Shown: positions 45,877 through 57,477 of the stretch, piece after piece | How the letters are laid out: every line of letters begins with the position of its first letter | Position numbering within the stretch: the stretch's first letter is position 1 | Origin: Stenogyne calaminthoides | Lineage: Eukaryota > Streptophyta > Magnoliopsida > Lamiales > Lamiaceae | Direction: 5' to 3' | DNA: 64,000 nucleotides | Assembly: GCA_037126765.1 (NCBI GenBank) | Contig: JBBCBC010000032.1 | Coordinates: 1,426,001-1,490,000, forward strand | Notes under the pieces: generated by a model | What the model saw: only the letters and a program-made list of their open reading frames with translations | Database searches by the model: none | Told to the model about the DNA's origin: nothing | Translations under genes and position numbers: made by a program

Positions 45877-47116
45877 TTGCTAACTGGTTCAAGGAAAGGG
45901 ACAATCTACACAGCAGATTGGAACAGTTACCCAAGAAATGCATGCCTGATTGTTAAGAGTTCCAAAAGTAGCAGTTGGCTCTGGCACAAAAGAATGAGTC
46001 ATCTGAACTTTAAAACTCTTAATAAGATAGCAAGGATGTCTTTAGTGGAAGGACTTCCGAATGAGGTATTTTCTAAGGATCAGACATGTGTCGCATGTCA
46101 GAAGGGAAAACAGGTCAAAGCTTCATTCAAGGAAATCCTTGACCGGCATCCAAAGGCCAGTATTCTTAAATTTGCTTCATATGGACCTATTTGGACCAGT
46201 TACACCAGTCAGTCTCAGCGGACGCAAATATACTCTGGTAATCGTTGATGACTATTCCAAGTTTACCTGGGTTATATCTTACATAAGAAGAATGAGACGA
46301 CAACGAAGATACCCGAGCTGCTAAAGAGATTACAAAATGAAAAGGGTGTCAGTGTAGTAAAAATCGATTCGGATAAAGGCACGAAATTTACAAACTCTTT
46401 TATTATCGATTTTTGCTCTAAGTTTGGCATACAGCATGAGACATCAGCTGCAAGAACGCCACAACAGAATGGAGTAGCAGAACGGAGAAACAGAACACTC
46501 AAAGAAGCTACTCGCACGATGTTAGCTGAACATGCAATACCAAGTCAATTCGGCGTGCTATCAATCATCGCATGCCATACTCAGAACAGATGTCTTCTGA
46601 CTAAGGCTCACTACAAAACACCCTATGAACTGTGGAAGGGCAGAAAACCTCGTGTTTCTTACTTCCATGTTTTTGGGTGTAAGTGTTTCATACACAACAA
46701 TGGGAAGAGTCAGTTGAAGACTTTTGAGGCCAAGTCGATGATGGGTATATTCTTAGGATATTCCTCATCTAGCAAGGCTTTCGTGGGGTTACAACAAAGT
46801 AACCCTAGTTGTGGAAGAAACACCCCATGTAGTCTTTGATGAAACATCTTCTGAACAAGAGAAATCTGCCTCAGAACAAGAAGTACCAGATCAACCAGTA
46901 CCTGATGCTCAGAAAATGGATCAACTAACGATCAAGGAAAAAGGATCAGAACTCGTAACAATATACATTCCAGATCTAGTTGATTCACCAGGTCAATCGA
47001 TCCTAAGGTACTGGCAAAAACTCGCCGATGAAGAAGCTGGTGCAAACCGAGATAAGATCAACCGAACCATCCGGTTCGGGGGAACACTGGTTCCCAATAA
47101 CGACATCGACACATGA
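45877..47116 (+). pseudogene. Element B integrase
   Basis: HHCC domain WHKRMSHLN...CVACQKGKQ (45985-46110). Core: LHMDLFGPV and VDDYSKFTWV (46180-46270), then DSDKGTKF (~46365) and TPQQNGVAERRNR (~46455-46500). C-terminal YFHVFGCKCFIHN (~46660) and MGIFLGYSS. Frameshifts at ~46240, ~46320, ~46515 and ~46790. The linker (46811-47116) is Glu/Pro-rich. Confidence 0.78.
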
Positions 47117-48936
47117 TGAGTCCAACATCAGCTGAGACATGTTCTTATCAAGTGGATCATAACTCTGCACCACTCCCAATCGCTAGTAATGAACTACTAT
47201 CAGAAATGGATGATGTTCTCCAAACCGACGCAAATCAGAACAGAAGGACCTGGATAACCAGTCATCCAACTGATCTGATCATCGGAGACCCATCTGATAG
47301 AGTTAAAACTAGACATCAGATTGGTGAAAGTGCCATGTATTGTTGTTATCTGTCTATGAAGGAACCAACAACAGTAGAGGAAGCTCTACAAGACGCAAGT
47401 TGGATTCTAGCCATGCAGGAGGAGCTGGAACAGTTCGAGAGAAATCAAGTTTGGGAACTGGTGGACAAACCAACTCATCAAGATGTAATTGGCACAAAGT
47501 GGGTATTCAAGAACAAGAGGGCTGAGAAAAATGTCATAACCAGGAATAAGGCAAGACTTGTTGCTAAGGGGTATTCACAATCAGAAGGAATTGATTATGA
47601 TGAGACCTTTGCACCAGTCGCTCGCCTAGAAGCCATTCGGCTGTTTCTGGCATATGCTTCCCACAGAGGGTTCACTGTGTATCAGATGGACGTAAAGAGT
47701 GCATTCTTAAACGGGGTACTAGCAGAGGAAGTTTATGTCGAACAACCTCCAGGCTTTGAAAAGGGCAACCAAGTGTACCGTTTAAGAAAAGCTCTTTATG
47801 GCCTGAAACAAGCTCCTCGAGATTGGTATGATACACTCTCTCAGTTCTTGATAGACAGTGGGTTCACTAAAGGAATAGTGGATAGAACATTATTCAGAAT
47901 AGAAGATGGAGAAGATATTCTGATGGTTCAGATTTATGTGGATGACATCATCTTCGGATCTCCCAACAAGAGTCTATGTGAAAGATTCAGCAAGCTGATG
48001 CAAGGGAAGTTCGAGATGTCCATGATGGGTCAGATGAGTTACTTTCTGGGTCTACAAGTTAAACAAAGTACAGAAGGGATATTCATCTACCAGGCAAAGT
48101 ACACTAGGAGTTTACTGGCTGAGTTTGGAGTTCAAAATTGTAAGGAAGCCAGAATTCCTATGTTAACTGGATTCAAGATGGATCCAGATGAGGATGGTCA
48201 GAAAACCAATCAGAAAGAATATAGGGCTCTCATTTGATCTTTACTATACCTGACTGCCAGCAGACCAAATATCACTTTTGCAGTAGGTGTATGTGCTAGA
48301 TTTCAGGCAAATCCAATGCAAAGCCACCTAGAAGCAGCTAAGAGGATTCTTAAGTATCTGAAGGGGACAGTAAACCTTGGTTTATTTTACCCATCAGATG
48401 ATCATCTAGAGCTTAGTGAGTATTCTGATTCTGATTATGGAGGTTGCAAGATTGACAGGAAGTCAACCTCAGGAACATGTCAATTTTTAGGAAGTAAACT
48501 GATCTCGTGGTTTTCAAAGAAGCAGACATCAGCTGCGACATCTACTACTGAAGCAGAATATATGGCTGCAGGAAGCTGTTGCTCCCAACTGCTCTGGCTT
48601 AGTCAGCAGCTGAGGGATTATAACATTGTAGCTAAGAATGTACCTATATTCTGTGACAGTAATAGTGCTATTGCAATCACTCAAAATCCTGTTCTACATA
48701 CAAGATGCAAGCATGTGGATGTCAGACACCATTTTATAAGAGATCATGTTGAAAAGAAGAATATCAGAATGGAAAAGATTCATACTGATATACAGAAAGC
48801 TGATATTCTAACCAAGCCACTAGCTGAGATCAGATTCAGAGAATTATGCAATGAGCTAGGGCTTCTGGATCTTGGAGAAAATGCACCAAAAATGATTGAT
48901 GGACTGATCTCCAGAACCCGCTGGTTAAGAGATTAA
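47113..48936 (+). pseudogene. Element B reverse transcriptase and RNase H, one in-frame stop
   Basis: A single frame broken only by TGA at 48235-48237 (GGA expected by family comparison, LIGSLLYLT). RT: RNQVWELVDKP, ARLVAKGYSQ, MDVKSAFLNG, YGLKQAPRDW, catalytic IYVDDIIFG. RNase H: YSDSDYGGCKID, TSTTEAEYMAAG, CDSNSAIAI, RHHFIRDHVEK. CAG/CTG sites are abundant and CG rare in this block, unlike the gag region. Confidence 0.88.
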
Positions 48937-49344
48937 CCAGTTTAAGAGGAATCAGTTGAGTTTGGTATCTCAACTGATCAGAAGATCAGTCAAGGAACTG
49001 ATATGAGAAAGTACTGATCAGATTTACGGATTATCAGATTAAAGGAACTGATCAGATTAAATCAGTTTGGTTATTTCACACTTTGTAAGTCGATTAAGCT
49101 GATAATTCAACAAGCAAGAATTCACAAGATTAAAGCTTACATCGCATAAGAAAACAGGAAATTTACACAACAATGGAATAATAGAAATTTTCATTGATAA
49201 AGACCCGAAGGTCAGATTTACATTACAAGTTACAAGTACAAAAGGACCCGGAGGTCAGTACATAAACCTTAAACCCTAAACCTAACCCTAGAAGAGGGGG
49301 GAGAGAGAGAGATTTTAAGATCTGATGCTCTCATTTTCCCCCAC
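48937..49344 (+). other. Element B post-pol spacer
   Basis: Non-coding on the plus strand; rich in ACTGATCAG repeats (48955-49075). The right part may be the 3' UTR of the antisense unit. Confidence 0.45.
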
Positions 49345-49521
49345 TTAACAAGGCTTTGAAATAATCCTAAAAGCCACCCTCAGAGCTTCGGAGTTAGGAG
49401 CGAGAGCGGCGTTGAAAGGATTTCTAAGCCAGGAGCCCTTAGACCTGAAATCAATGGGCTCTCCAGCTGTTAAATGGGACACAAGTGCCAAGAAAGTGAT
49501 ACAAAGATCATATGGGCACAT
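49345..49521 (-). CDS. Antisense 58-codon ORF in element B (possible second exon)
   Basis: ATG at 49521, stop TAA at 49347-49345. It includes LVSHLTAGEPIDFRSKG and SWLRNPFNAAL with non-repetitive composition. A CAG acceptor-like TTGATTTCAG before TCTAAGGGC (~49455) would allow splicing from the upstream antisense ORF. Product not recognised. Confidence 0.35.
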   Translation of the reverse strand: MCPYDLCITFLALVSHLTAGEPIDFRSKGSWLRNPFNAALAPNSEALRVAFRIISKPC

Positions 49522-49597
49522 GTGTCACATACAAAAATAGAGTTGATATACGAAGATCAGCTGTTGTCTGATCAAGACCGTATATCAAACTCATGTT

Positions 49598-49870
49598 TTA
49601 TATCAGACTGAGTCTGTTGATGCTAATTCTGTCATCTCGATAGACATACAAGGTGCATACGGTTAGGAGAAGTGTCTTCTCAGTTGCGATAGCAGATCCG
49701 CCGCCTTGGTGGTAGAGAAGCTTTGCAATGATTGTATGTGTAATTTTTGATGACGACGAAAGCAGTAATAAGGGACACACAGGGTTGATTTGAGAAGCTG
49801 AAATCATTAGAAAAGGGGTAAAGGTTTTCGCCGGAAGTTTCACCGGAAATAAGGGTTCACCAGAATACAT
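49598..49870 (-). CDS. Antisense 90-codon ORF in element B
   Basis: ATG at 49870, 59 bp downstream of a minus-strand TATA box (49929-49935). The sequence begins MYSGEPLFPVKLPAKTF and is Ser/Leu-rich in the middle. No family recognised. Promoter placement is the best evidence; it may equally be a non-coding antisense transcript. SIRE-like elements are not generally described with such a unit, as far as I know. Confidence 0.35.
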   Translation of the reverse strand: MYSGEPLFPVKLPAKTFTPFLMISASQINPVCPLLLLSSSSKITHTIIAKLLYHQGGGSAIATEKTLLLTVCTLYVYRDDRISINRLSLI

Positions 49871-49928
49871 GATTTTACGAAGAAGATAAGTATGGTGAAT
49901 GGATTATGTTGTGTAAATCATTGGTCCA

Positions 49929-49935
49929 ATTTATA
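49929..49935 (-). promoter_or_regulatory. TATA box of the antisense unit
   Basis: The minus strand reads CTCTATAAATTGG; spacing to the ATG at 49870 allows a ~30-nt leader. Confidence 0.4.
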
Positions 49936-50762
49936 GAGGCCAAGCAAGGGTGAAAATGTAAATTTGATTTCTCAAAGCCTTTTAGAGAAATCTGCATCAC
50001 AAGGACAGCGTGTAGGAAACACGCGACTGATAATTGGATAAATTTACGGTGATTTGACATTATGAAGTATCCAGACTACTATTACACATGTCAAATCGTG
50101 CCGACTTAGGGAATCGAGACTACTATTCAATTCTTCAAGAACTAAGTTTTGGCGGTAACACTTATCCCAAGAATTGGCTTGGTCTGAGTAGAATCAGATT
50201 AGGTCAACTGAAATCTGATTAGATAAGAGACTGATCAGATGAGGAAGATCAGTTGAGTATGTTACCTCAACAAATCAGATATATCAGTCAATAAGAAATC
50301 AAAAATAACAATTGAAGGGGGAACTTCAACTGACCAAGGAGGATCAGAAAAGGAAAATCAGACGCAAAGTGAAGCGGATCCATTGAAAAGGACAGTTAGG
50401 AAATTATAAGGATTAGGCAGAAAACTGAGATCAACAAGTGGAATCAACATCTACGAGTGGTATTGATCGACATAATATCGATCCAACCGAATCTGATTTC
50501 TGTTTCCTTGTTTCTTTAAGCATTTTATCGATTTTATCTGATAATATTTTCCTTTACTGTACACACTACTTTTGTGACGTATATCCTGCAAAATATTTAA
50601 TGCGGACGTGGGGTGCTTGTATTAATTGCCACAAAATGTGCTTTTAAATCCAAAAGGCAATCGTACGTGCTTTTCCTGACCACACGATCAAAACCGCTCA
50701 ATCTGGATCGTTTAACCTTTTCAAACGGTTGATCTTCTAATCTCGTTTTTCCCTCCTCCACC

Positions 50763-51110
50763 TTATAAGTTTCATCAAAACCCTACCAGAGTTTTCTTCT
50801 TCTCAAAATTCTTGCGATTTATTCTCTGAAAACTCAAAATTACCTTTCTGCGATTCAAAGTGTTTTCTTGCGATTCAAACTTATTTTCCGAAAAACAGAA
50901 TCTGGTAATTTCTGGTTATTTGATGAATTTCTTTTCTAAAATCCTTTGATCACATAGATTATGTCTATATATGTTATCCTGCAATATGCCTTATCTTTTC
51001 TTGGTATCCGTATGTGTTTATCGATTACTAGGCCTGAGAATAGGTCTGATAATCAATACATGATATCTTTACGTTTATGCACAATTTTAATCGAGTCTAT
51101 CTTGTTGTAG
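50763..51110 (+). promoter_or_regulatory. Internal promoter, leader and 5'-UTR intron of the element B third gene
   Basis: TTATAAG (50763-50769) is followed by a telo-box-like AAAACCCTA (50777-50785) and a TTCTTCTTCTC leader, resembling a host 5' UTR. A donor-like CTG|GTAATT (50904/50905) and acceptor TTGTTGTAG (51110) directly before ATG define a putative 206-nt intron. Sequence-based prediction only. Confidence 0.45.
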
Positions 51111-54100
51111 ATGGCCACTCACGGTATGGGAAAAATCATGTGCAACTATGCGGATCTAGCAACAAAAATTGTCGATGACAAATTTGTACAGTTTGGTGTT
51201 ACGCGGGATCCAGAGTCAATGGAGGTGGAACAAATTCTGAAGAAGGGAGGTCTTGAAAAATCTTTGTCTTTGCTCACCATCGCAATCCGTGTCAAGATGA
51301 AGCAATCGAATTTCTTCGAAATTTGAAGGTGGATACGGACAATCCCGAGATGAACCGATTTCTTGATTAACGGAGAGGAGATCGACCGTATCGAATCTTC
51401 GACATAACCCGTCTGCTCACTTTGCCCAAAGGAAGAATCTCGCCGCCCACTCTGAGGAGAATGAAGATGAGCTGATCAGAAACGAACTCTTCAGAGAGGC
51501 TGACAAACATCAGACCGCAGGTTTTGTCAGACCTATGTTAAAAAGGAAATACCGACTGTTGTTTGACATACTGTCAAAAACAATCATGGGTATTTCGTTC
51601 AAATTTGCTGCTCTAACATCCAAGTAAAATTGTACAAAGATGGTCAAGAATAATCGATGAAGCCAAGAATATCAATTGGCATGGCTTCCTCAAGGCCATT
51701 CTGCTCCAAGAACATGAAAAATTTGGAGTTAATGATCGTAGGCGTGTTTATCTCGAAGAAGAGAATCGCTAATCTCAACAAGGTTGCGCTTATTCTCGAA
51801 GGACAAACCGTCAAACGCTTTGAATGGGATCGAGAATGGACTGAAGTCCTACAAGGCCTTCCTCACAACCACTTCAAATATATGGGCCACCGATGATGAT
51901 ATCGCGCCCACCCTCCAAAGGTGAAGAAAGGAAAAACCAAGGAGGTAACCACGCCTACACCCGATGCTCCCCAAAAGAAAAAGAGAAAACCGGTGAAGGC
52001 TCGAGAAGAGGGCAAGAAGGCAAAAAAGCCTCCATGACTCGCTTCTTCGAAGACGAGTCGATGAAGAAGGAGTGCCAGAGCAACCCGATGAGCCACGTAA
52101 ATCACCAAAAAATCGACAGCAAAGCTCTCAAGAGAGCTCGCCAGTAACATTCTCGAGGGAAGAGCAAGAGACGAACGATCTCCTTCTCCTCAATCTCGAG
52201 CCGATTCACCGCTCAAACTTCCGGCCGCCGAAAGCATATTCCTCCTTCGCGTTCACTGTAGCGCGAACTCGATACCATCGGTTCACATAACCGTAAAGAT
52301 CACCGCCGCAGAGCCGACGAATTTGCCCGACAAATGTAACCTCTGCGCAGTTCAACTAATCACCAAATTTCCGCCTACTCGTGACACCACCAAAAAACCT
52401 CTACATCTCATCAACCGAATCTGGTCGATCCGAACAAATAATTCCCGAGTCCAGATAATCCAAGACCATCAACGAAAAATGGTCGAATGCAAATTGAACG
52501 AGATATTGATGAGATGTATCCAGAGTGGTAGCCCATCCCGTTATTAGAGAGGAAGTTATGGAGATCCTCACCGAAAGATCTCCTAAGAAAGAGCTTCTCG
52601 ATTTTATGATGATTATAGAAACGATGGGAGGTGCCGATGAATTCGCAGATTTTGATTTCGATATGAAGAAATCGCTCAAGTAGATCACCACCGAAATGAT
52701 AATCGCCAATCAATCAAAGCTCGATCCACGCGAAGTTCGGGTTGATGAACAAGGTGAATCGAGCTCGCCAAGAAGCTTCTAAAGCAGATGTTCCTATGAA
52801 GGATGTGGGAGCTGCCGATGATAGTGGAACTGGTGCTGCAGTTCATGACCAACCACTGGAGGCGCAAACAACTGAAAGAGATCAGGTGACGCAAAACATT
52901 CCTACAACTCACATCACTCACGATCAACTTCGGAGATCGATTCATGTTTCAAAGATCTCCTGAAAGAAGAAGTTGAGGGAGTGTTGGCTAATCAACTTAG
53001 TAACACAATAACTTATCAGAGGCAGATTGACCTCAAAGAAATAAAGGATCAACGGGAATTGGTTATTTCCCAGATTGAGGCAATCAAAGATCAGTTCTCT
53101 CAAACTGTGACCAACCTGACTGCTGAGTTTAACAAGTCAGTTGATGACAAGCTAGTTCAGGTTGATCAACAACAAGTTTCTTTTCTGATGCTCACTGAAA
53201 AGCTAGAAATGACTGAAGAGAAACTTGACAAACTAATTCTTACCCTCTATACTGCCGTGGAATCTGTCAAGACTGAGCTGATCTCGAAGATTCAAAGTCT
53301 AACTGCTCAAGCTCAACGTTTATCTATTGAAGATCTCAACAAGGAGATATCAGTCAGCTTTGGATCTCTGACTTCCCACCTCACTGCTCTTTTTGATCAA
53401 ACCAAAAAGGGGGAAGGACAGATTGAGAAACCAACTGACACTATCAGAACAACAGAAGACCCGATTCGCATAGTTGAATCTTATGGACAAAGACTAGACC
53501 ATCCGGATCTTTTTTCTAACGAAATTTCAAAAAGATGGAAAAGTCAAAGGCAAGAAAGGTAGTCATGCGGTGCCGGAGATCACAACTTGTACCCGACCAC
53601 TCAAACTAAGAAAGTCACAAGAAGCACAGCTAGCCAAATTCAGGCCGATAAGAAACTGGCTGAGAAAATGTCCAAAGAGCAGATTGCTGAAGAAGCCCGA
53701 ATAAGTGAAGAAGAAAGAAGGGCAGAAAAATTGGCAGAGGCAGAAGATCTAAAGAAGAAATACGATCGAGGGCGAAGAAAGGAAAAGTTGGAAAATCGGA
53801 CGTAACCTCACCGCCAAAGAAGAGTTGATGAGATCATTCCAAAAACCGCCGCACACGCCGATAGGTTTGAGGAATGGAATAAGATCGTAGTGAATGGCTT
53901 CGGATGCTTTTGTTCTAGATCTTGTTCCACAAGAAGAATCTCCCGATGCGTAATTCCTCAACCGGGTTGGAAAACAAATATCCGTTATTTTCCGAAGTAT
54001 CCGGAAAAATGAGGCCAAAATAATCAATGTAAAAATATCTCGCCAAGAGTATGATCTGTTGGATTACTCGAAGAAGGCAGATGGCTCATTTGACAGACTG

Positions 54101-54290
54101 GCATTTCAAAGGTTCTATTTTGACATCCCGAAAGCAAAAGCAAGATAATCGATCCTCGGCAGATCAATGATGTCAAATGGAAACTATACCGGATTTTCAA
54201 CATCCCTCAAGATCAAAGAGAAATGTCAGAAGGATACAAGCCAAGAGACTGAAGAATCAGAAGACTTCTCAGGATCAGCTGTTTTTAAAT
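51111..54290 (+). pseudogene. Element B third gene (envelope-position, coiled-coil protein), frameshifted
   Basis: ATG at 51111 (MATHGMGKIMCNYADLATKI). A following region EFLRNLKVDTDNPEM and GEEIDRI resembles the globular part of plant retroelement third ORFs. 52742-52963 is Ala/Asp-rich. 52981-53562 is 193 open codons of strongly predicted coiled coil (ELVISQIEAIKDQF, VKTELISKIQSLTAQAQRL). 53587-53805 is Lys/Glu-rich. The tail near 54060-54250 includes DRLAFQRFYFDIPKAKA. Together ~1,000 residues would be encoded. Breaks lie in CG-rich, CAG-poor patches (51330-52740, 53800-54050). Whether it is envelope-like, a captured host gene or something else is unresolved. Confidence 0.55.
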
Positions 54291-54447
54291 TCAAACTTTT
54301 CTGATGTAATATGAAATCGACAAATCAAATGAAAGAAAAGTTTATTTTTCTGATCCTAAGACAAAATCTCATTGTCTTCTGATTATGTGCTCTTTACTGT
54401 TCTATATTTATCAACTGTGATTAGTTTCTCAAAGTGTTTTGGTTTCA

Positions 54448-54463
54448 TCAAAAATGGGGAAAT
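54448..54463 (+). other. Polypurine tract of element B
   Basis: AAAAATGGGGAAAT immediately before the 3' LTR start TGTTGGGAAAT. Confidence 0.7.
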
Positions 54464-56025
54464 TGTTGGGAAATTTAGAGTTTTGATGAAAGTTCTAAAA
54501 CACATGTAATAGGACCAGTCAGACCTGTTAGCTGACTGATGTTTTTATTACCAGTTATAGAATACCAGTTGATAATTATTGTATAGAACAACTGATGTAG
54601 AAGGTAGGTCACATATTGAGGGGGAACCTCAATATGTATAGGTCAGATCTGAAGATCTAAAGAACAGCTGATATCCGACAGGCCAGAAGGCAAGAGAAGG
54701 ACAGAAGATCAGATCGATCTGATAAAGTCAGATATCTTAGCTGAAGTCATGAAGCTCAAATTCAGAAGACTTGAAGATCAGATGACTTCCAGAAGATCAG
54801 ACCAGAAGACCTACATCAGCCGAGTCTGCTAGTTGAAGCTAAGACAACTGGCACCAGAAGACTCTATCAGGTAGACTGATCAGTTTTGACTGATCAGGTC
54901 AGCTCACCAGGTGAAAACTGATGTTTCACCAAATCATACGTCTATGATCTGAACAAGAAGAATGTCAACCTTAGTTGGTAGAACAACACTGAAAAGTGCT
55001 TCTGTTAACCAATAAGAACAAGACACGTATGATCGGAGCCGACAATTACGGGATTTGGTGCTGCTTTCTCTAACGGCTATAAAAGACACTATTCACGCTT
55101 TCGGCCATGCCGTTCCTGAAGCACGTCACATCAATCCTGCAAGTCTACCAAATATAGCCTGAAATTCAAATTGCTCTCCAATGGCTCTTTGATTTCGAGG
55201 TCTATAAATATGGGATTACACTTCAGAGTGAAAACACGGAAACTATCAAGAAGCTCAAGCTATAATCAGATTTTCGCACGAAGAACACGAACTTGAAGAT
55301 TATTTTCTAAGTGTTCATCCCATAAGTTCTTAGCACATAAATCTTTTCATCTAGCTGATAGGCTACTTAAAAACTAGAAAAGATTTCAAAGTTGGAACCA
55401 AAACAATCTTACCCAAAACCCAAAGTTAGGTTAAGTTGTTTAGCAAGATTTCAGACTAGGGTTTCCAGTTCTGATTTCTGGGATCAGTTGAGTGAGAACT
55501 CTTTAAATATCTGTTGGTGTACTGTGTTGGACTAACACAAAAATCTAAGTCCAGTTGGTTTAGTTGGTGCCCCTTTGTGATAGGGAAGAGTGGACGTAGG
55601 ACTGGTTTGTCCGAACCACTATAAATCTTGTGTGCACTTACCTGCTTTGATTAACTGTTTTACACAATCGCACACAACCTATTTAAAGCTGCATACATAT
55701 TATAAGTTAAGATCAGCTAGCATCAAGCTTCTGATCTGATCAAGTTTGACACTTTAGTCAACTGGTTGAAAGACTGACTTTGGAATCTGACTTATTAAAA
55801 CTGGTTTTTCACACGGGTAAAACTTAGCTTCCTCACAATCGCTTAAACCGATAGATACCGAATCGATCCGCCTTGGCGATTAGTAAGTTAGATATCGATC
55901 AAACCGATTCATTTGCACTCGATCGGTAATCGCCATCACACTTTGATCAAGACAAAAGTTTTCAGAAGTCTATTCACCCCTCCCCTCTAGACTTCTGCCC
56001 TCACAAAACCCGTTCGGGACCTACA
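54464..56025 (+). mobile_element. Element B 3' LTR
   Basis: TGTTGGGAAATTTAGAG to GGGACCTACA, 1,562 bp. The first ~430 bp keep dense CAG/CTG sites. The last ~200 bp (55820-55960) switch to the CG-rich form seen also in the 5' LTR. TATA-like CTATAAAAG near 55076. Confidence 0.9.
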
Positions 56026-56776
56026 TAATCAAAAACTGAATTTCGGACTTATTTACTGAAATAAATTGTTTATCACTGATACTTTAAATATCATCGAATG
56101 TTACATATATTTACTGCATAACTGTTCAATAAATCGTACGTGTTACATTGTAGTTAATTTAGTGATACCAGATCACAGGAGATTAAATTAACAGTCCCTT
56201 GTAACTAAAAGTACGCCATTCACGACCTAGATGGAAATGAACAATCCATCGTGAAAGGTTGAAGTGTAAGGCTCGATTGGCTTGTCTTGACCAAGAGATT
56301 ACACTAGTGCATGACCGATGCAATCGAATAGGACCTACTGGGGAGGATAAATTCTTGAGAATCAACAAGGAAGAATTAGACCTCGGTGGTTCGTTATTTC
56401 TTAATCTTCGCTCCTTAAATAGGATCACGGGGATTGGTAACTATTGCTTTGACTTATCATGGGTAGAGAGAATCAACGAGATTCAATACTTTTTATCTTG
56501 GGCAATATTATTGGTCACATGTGATTGCTAAGATTTAATACGGAGAATCGTGTGCAAGTACGCTTGTTCGATTTGCCCCCTTGGGAGGTTCATAAGCTTT
56601 ATCATACCAAATCTTGCAAGTGGAATTAGTTTTCGGTATGGATAATAATGTTGAACCGTTTCTTGACCAAGGACTAAAGATATTAATTAACGGAAAGCTA
56701 TTTCAGTGGCTTGAATTAATTAATGGGCTAGATAATCTTAAACACTTTAAAATAATAACCGGAGCCATATTGACCG
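56026..56776 (+). mobile_element. A2 3' LTR, segment 2
   Basis: Begins with the second TAATC (56026-56030) and resumes the LTR, ending in ATTGACCG at the hAT insertion. Compared with A2's 5' LTR, many CAG/CTG sites read CGG, CG or CCG (CCTCAGTGG versus CCTCGGTGG; AACTGGGAG versus AACCGGAG). Confidence 0.8.
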
Positions 56777-56794
56777 TAGGATGCTCCGCACGGT

Positions 56795-56930
56795 TCGAAC
56801 CGCGGTTCGGTTCAACCGGCGGTTCCAAAATTTCCGGAGGTGGAACCGGAACCGAACCGCGGTCAAGGCGGTTTCGGTTCCGGTTCCGGAACCGCCGGTT
56901 CCGGTTCCGAACCGCCGGTTCCGGTTGCTT
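56795..56930. repeat. hAT subterminal palindrome array (left)
   Basis: Repeated GAACCGCCGGTTCCGG units on both strands, mirrored at 60100-60390. These are probable transposase-binding sites, as known for subterminal repeats of hAT elements. Confidence 0.65.
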
Positions 56931-57477
56931 TTTTTTTTATTTCTTAATTTTTTGGGTCTAAAATTTGAAAGAATGTAGATGAGAAATTTAATTATTGTAT
57001 TATTGTTAATATGAGAATTTAAATTAAAGATTACATTACAATAATTAAAAGTTAAAACATAACAATAACATTAGTACAATACCAAAATGAACTTAGAAAT
57101 AATTGAATGAACTATTATAAAATACAAAATACAAAATACAAAAAAATAGTAATTCTAACTTAAAATAAGCTAGTAATCTACTATTACAAATTAATTGAAC
57201 TATTACAACTTTACAAATTACAAAGTGAACTATATCGAATTAGTAATTACAATTACAACTTAAAATTTTAAACTTTACAAAATAAATTTGGGGGAGGGGC
57301 CGAGGCCCGAGGGGGGGATTTAAAGAAATTGGACTTGAGCTTAAATTTAAGAAATAAACTTAGAAATTCTAAGTTTGAAACTTAAAATTAAGTTGCCTAC
57401 GTATCCAAATAGGAATCAAAGTCCACGTAGTTCTCTTACCTCAAACTTACCTCGTTGATTTGGATCGATTCGATTCT
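56931..57477. other. hAT 3' untranslated region
   Basis: AT-rich stretch between the left subterminal array and the transposase stop; AATACAAAATACAAA repeats near 57120. No gene seen. Confidence 0.5.

Larger units (their letters stand above)
41491..56025 (+). mobile_element. Element B: 14.5-kb SIRE-like Ty1/copia retrotransposon inserted in the A2 LTR
   Basis: 5' LTR 41491-43043, 3' LTR 54464-56025, TSD TAATC (41486-41490; 56026-56030). gag with CCHC, PR, IN, RT and RNase H occupy 43068-48936. A further 5.5 kb before the 3' LTR holds a coiled-coil third gene and a divergent antisense region. Size, pol sequence and a third ORF after pol fit SIRE/Maximus, in which an envelope-like ORF follows pol (inference). 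It is one of the two youngest insertions by nesting. Confidence 0.88.

Noticed and set aside
41491..56025. RIP-like or cytosine-deamination hypermutation as the cause of LTR differences
   Set aside because: The changes are CAG/CTG to CG-type triplets, including base loss and A-to-G or T-to-C, not the C-to-T expected from deamination.
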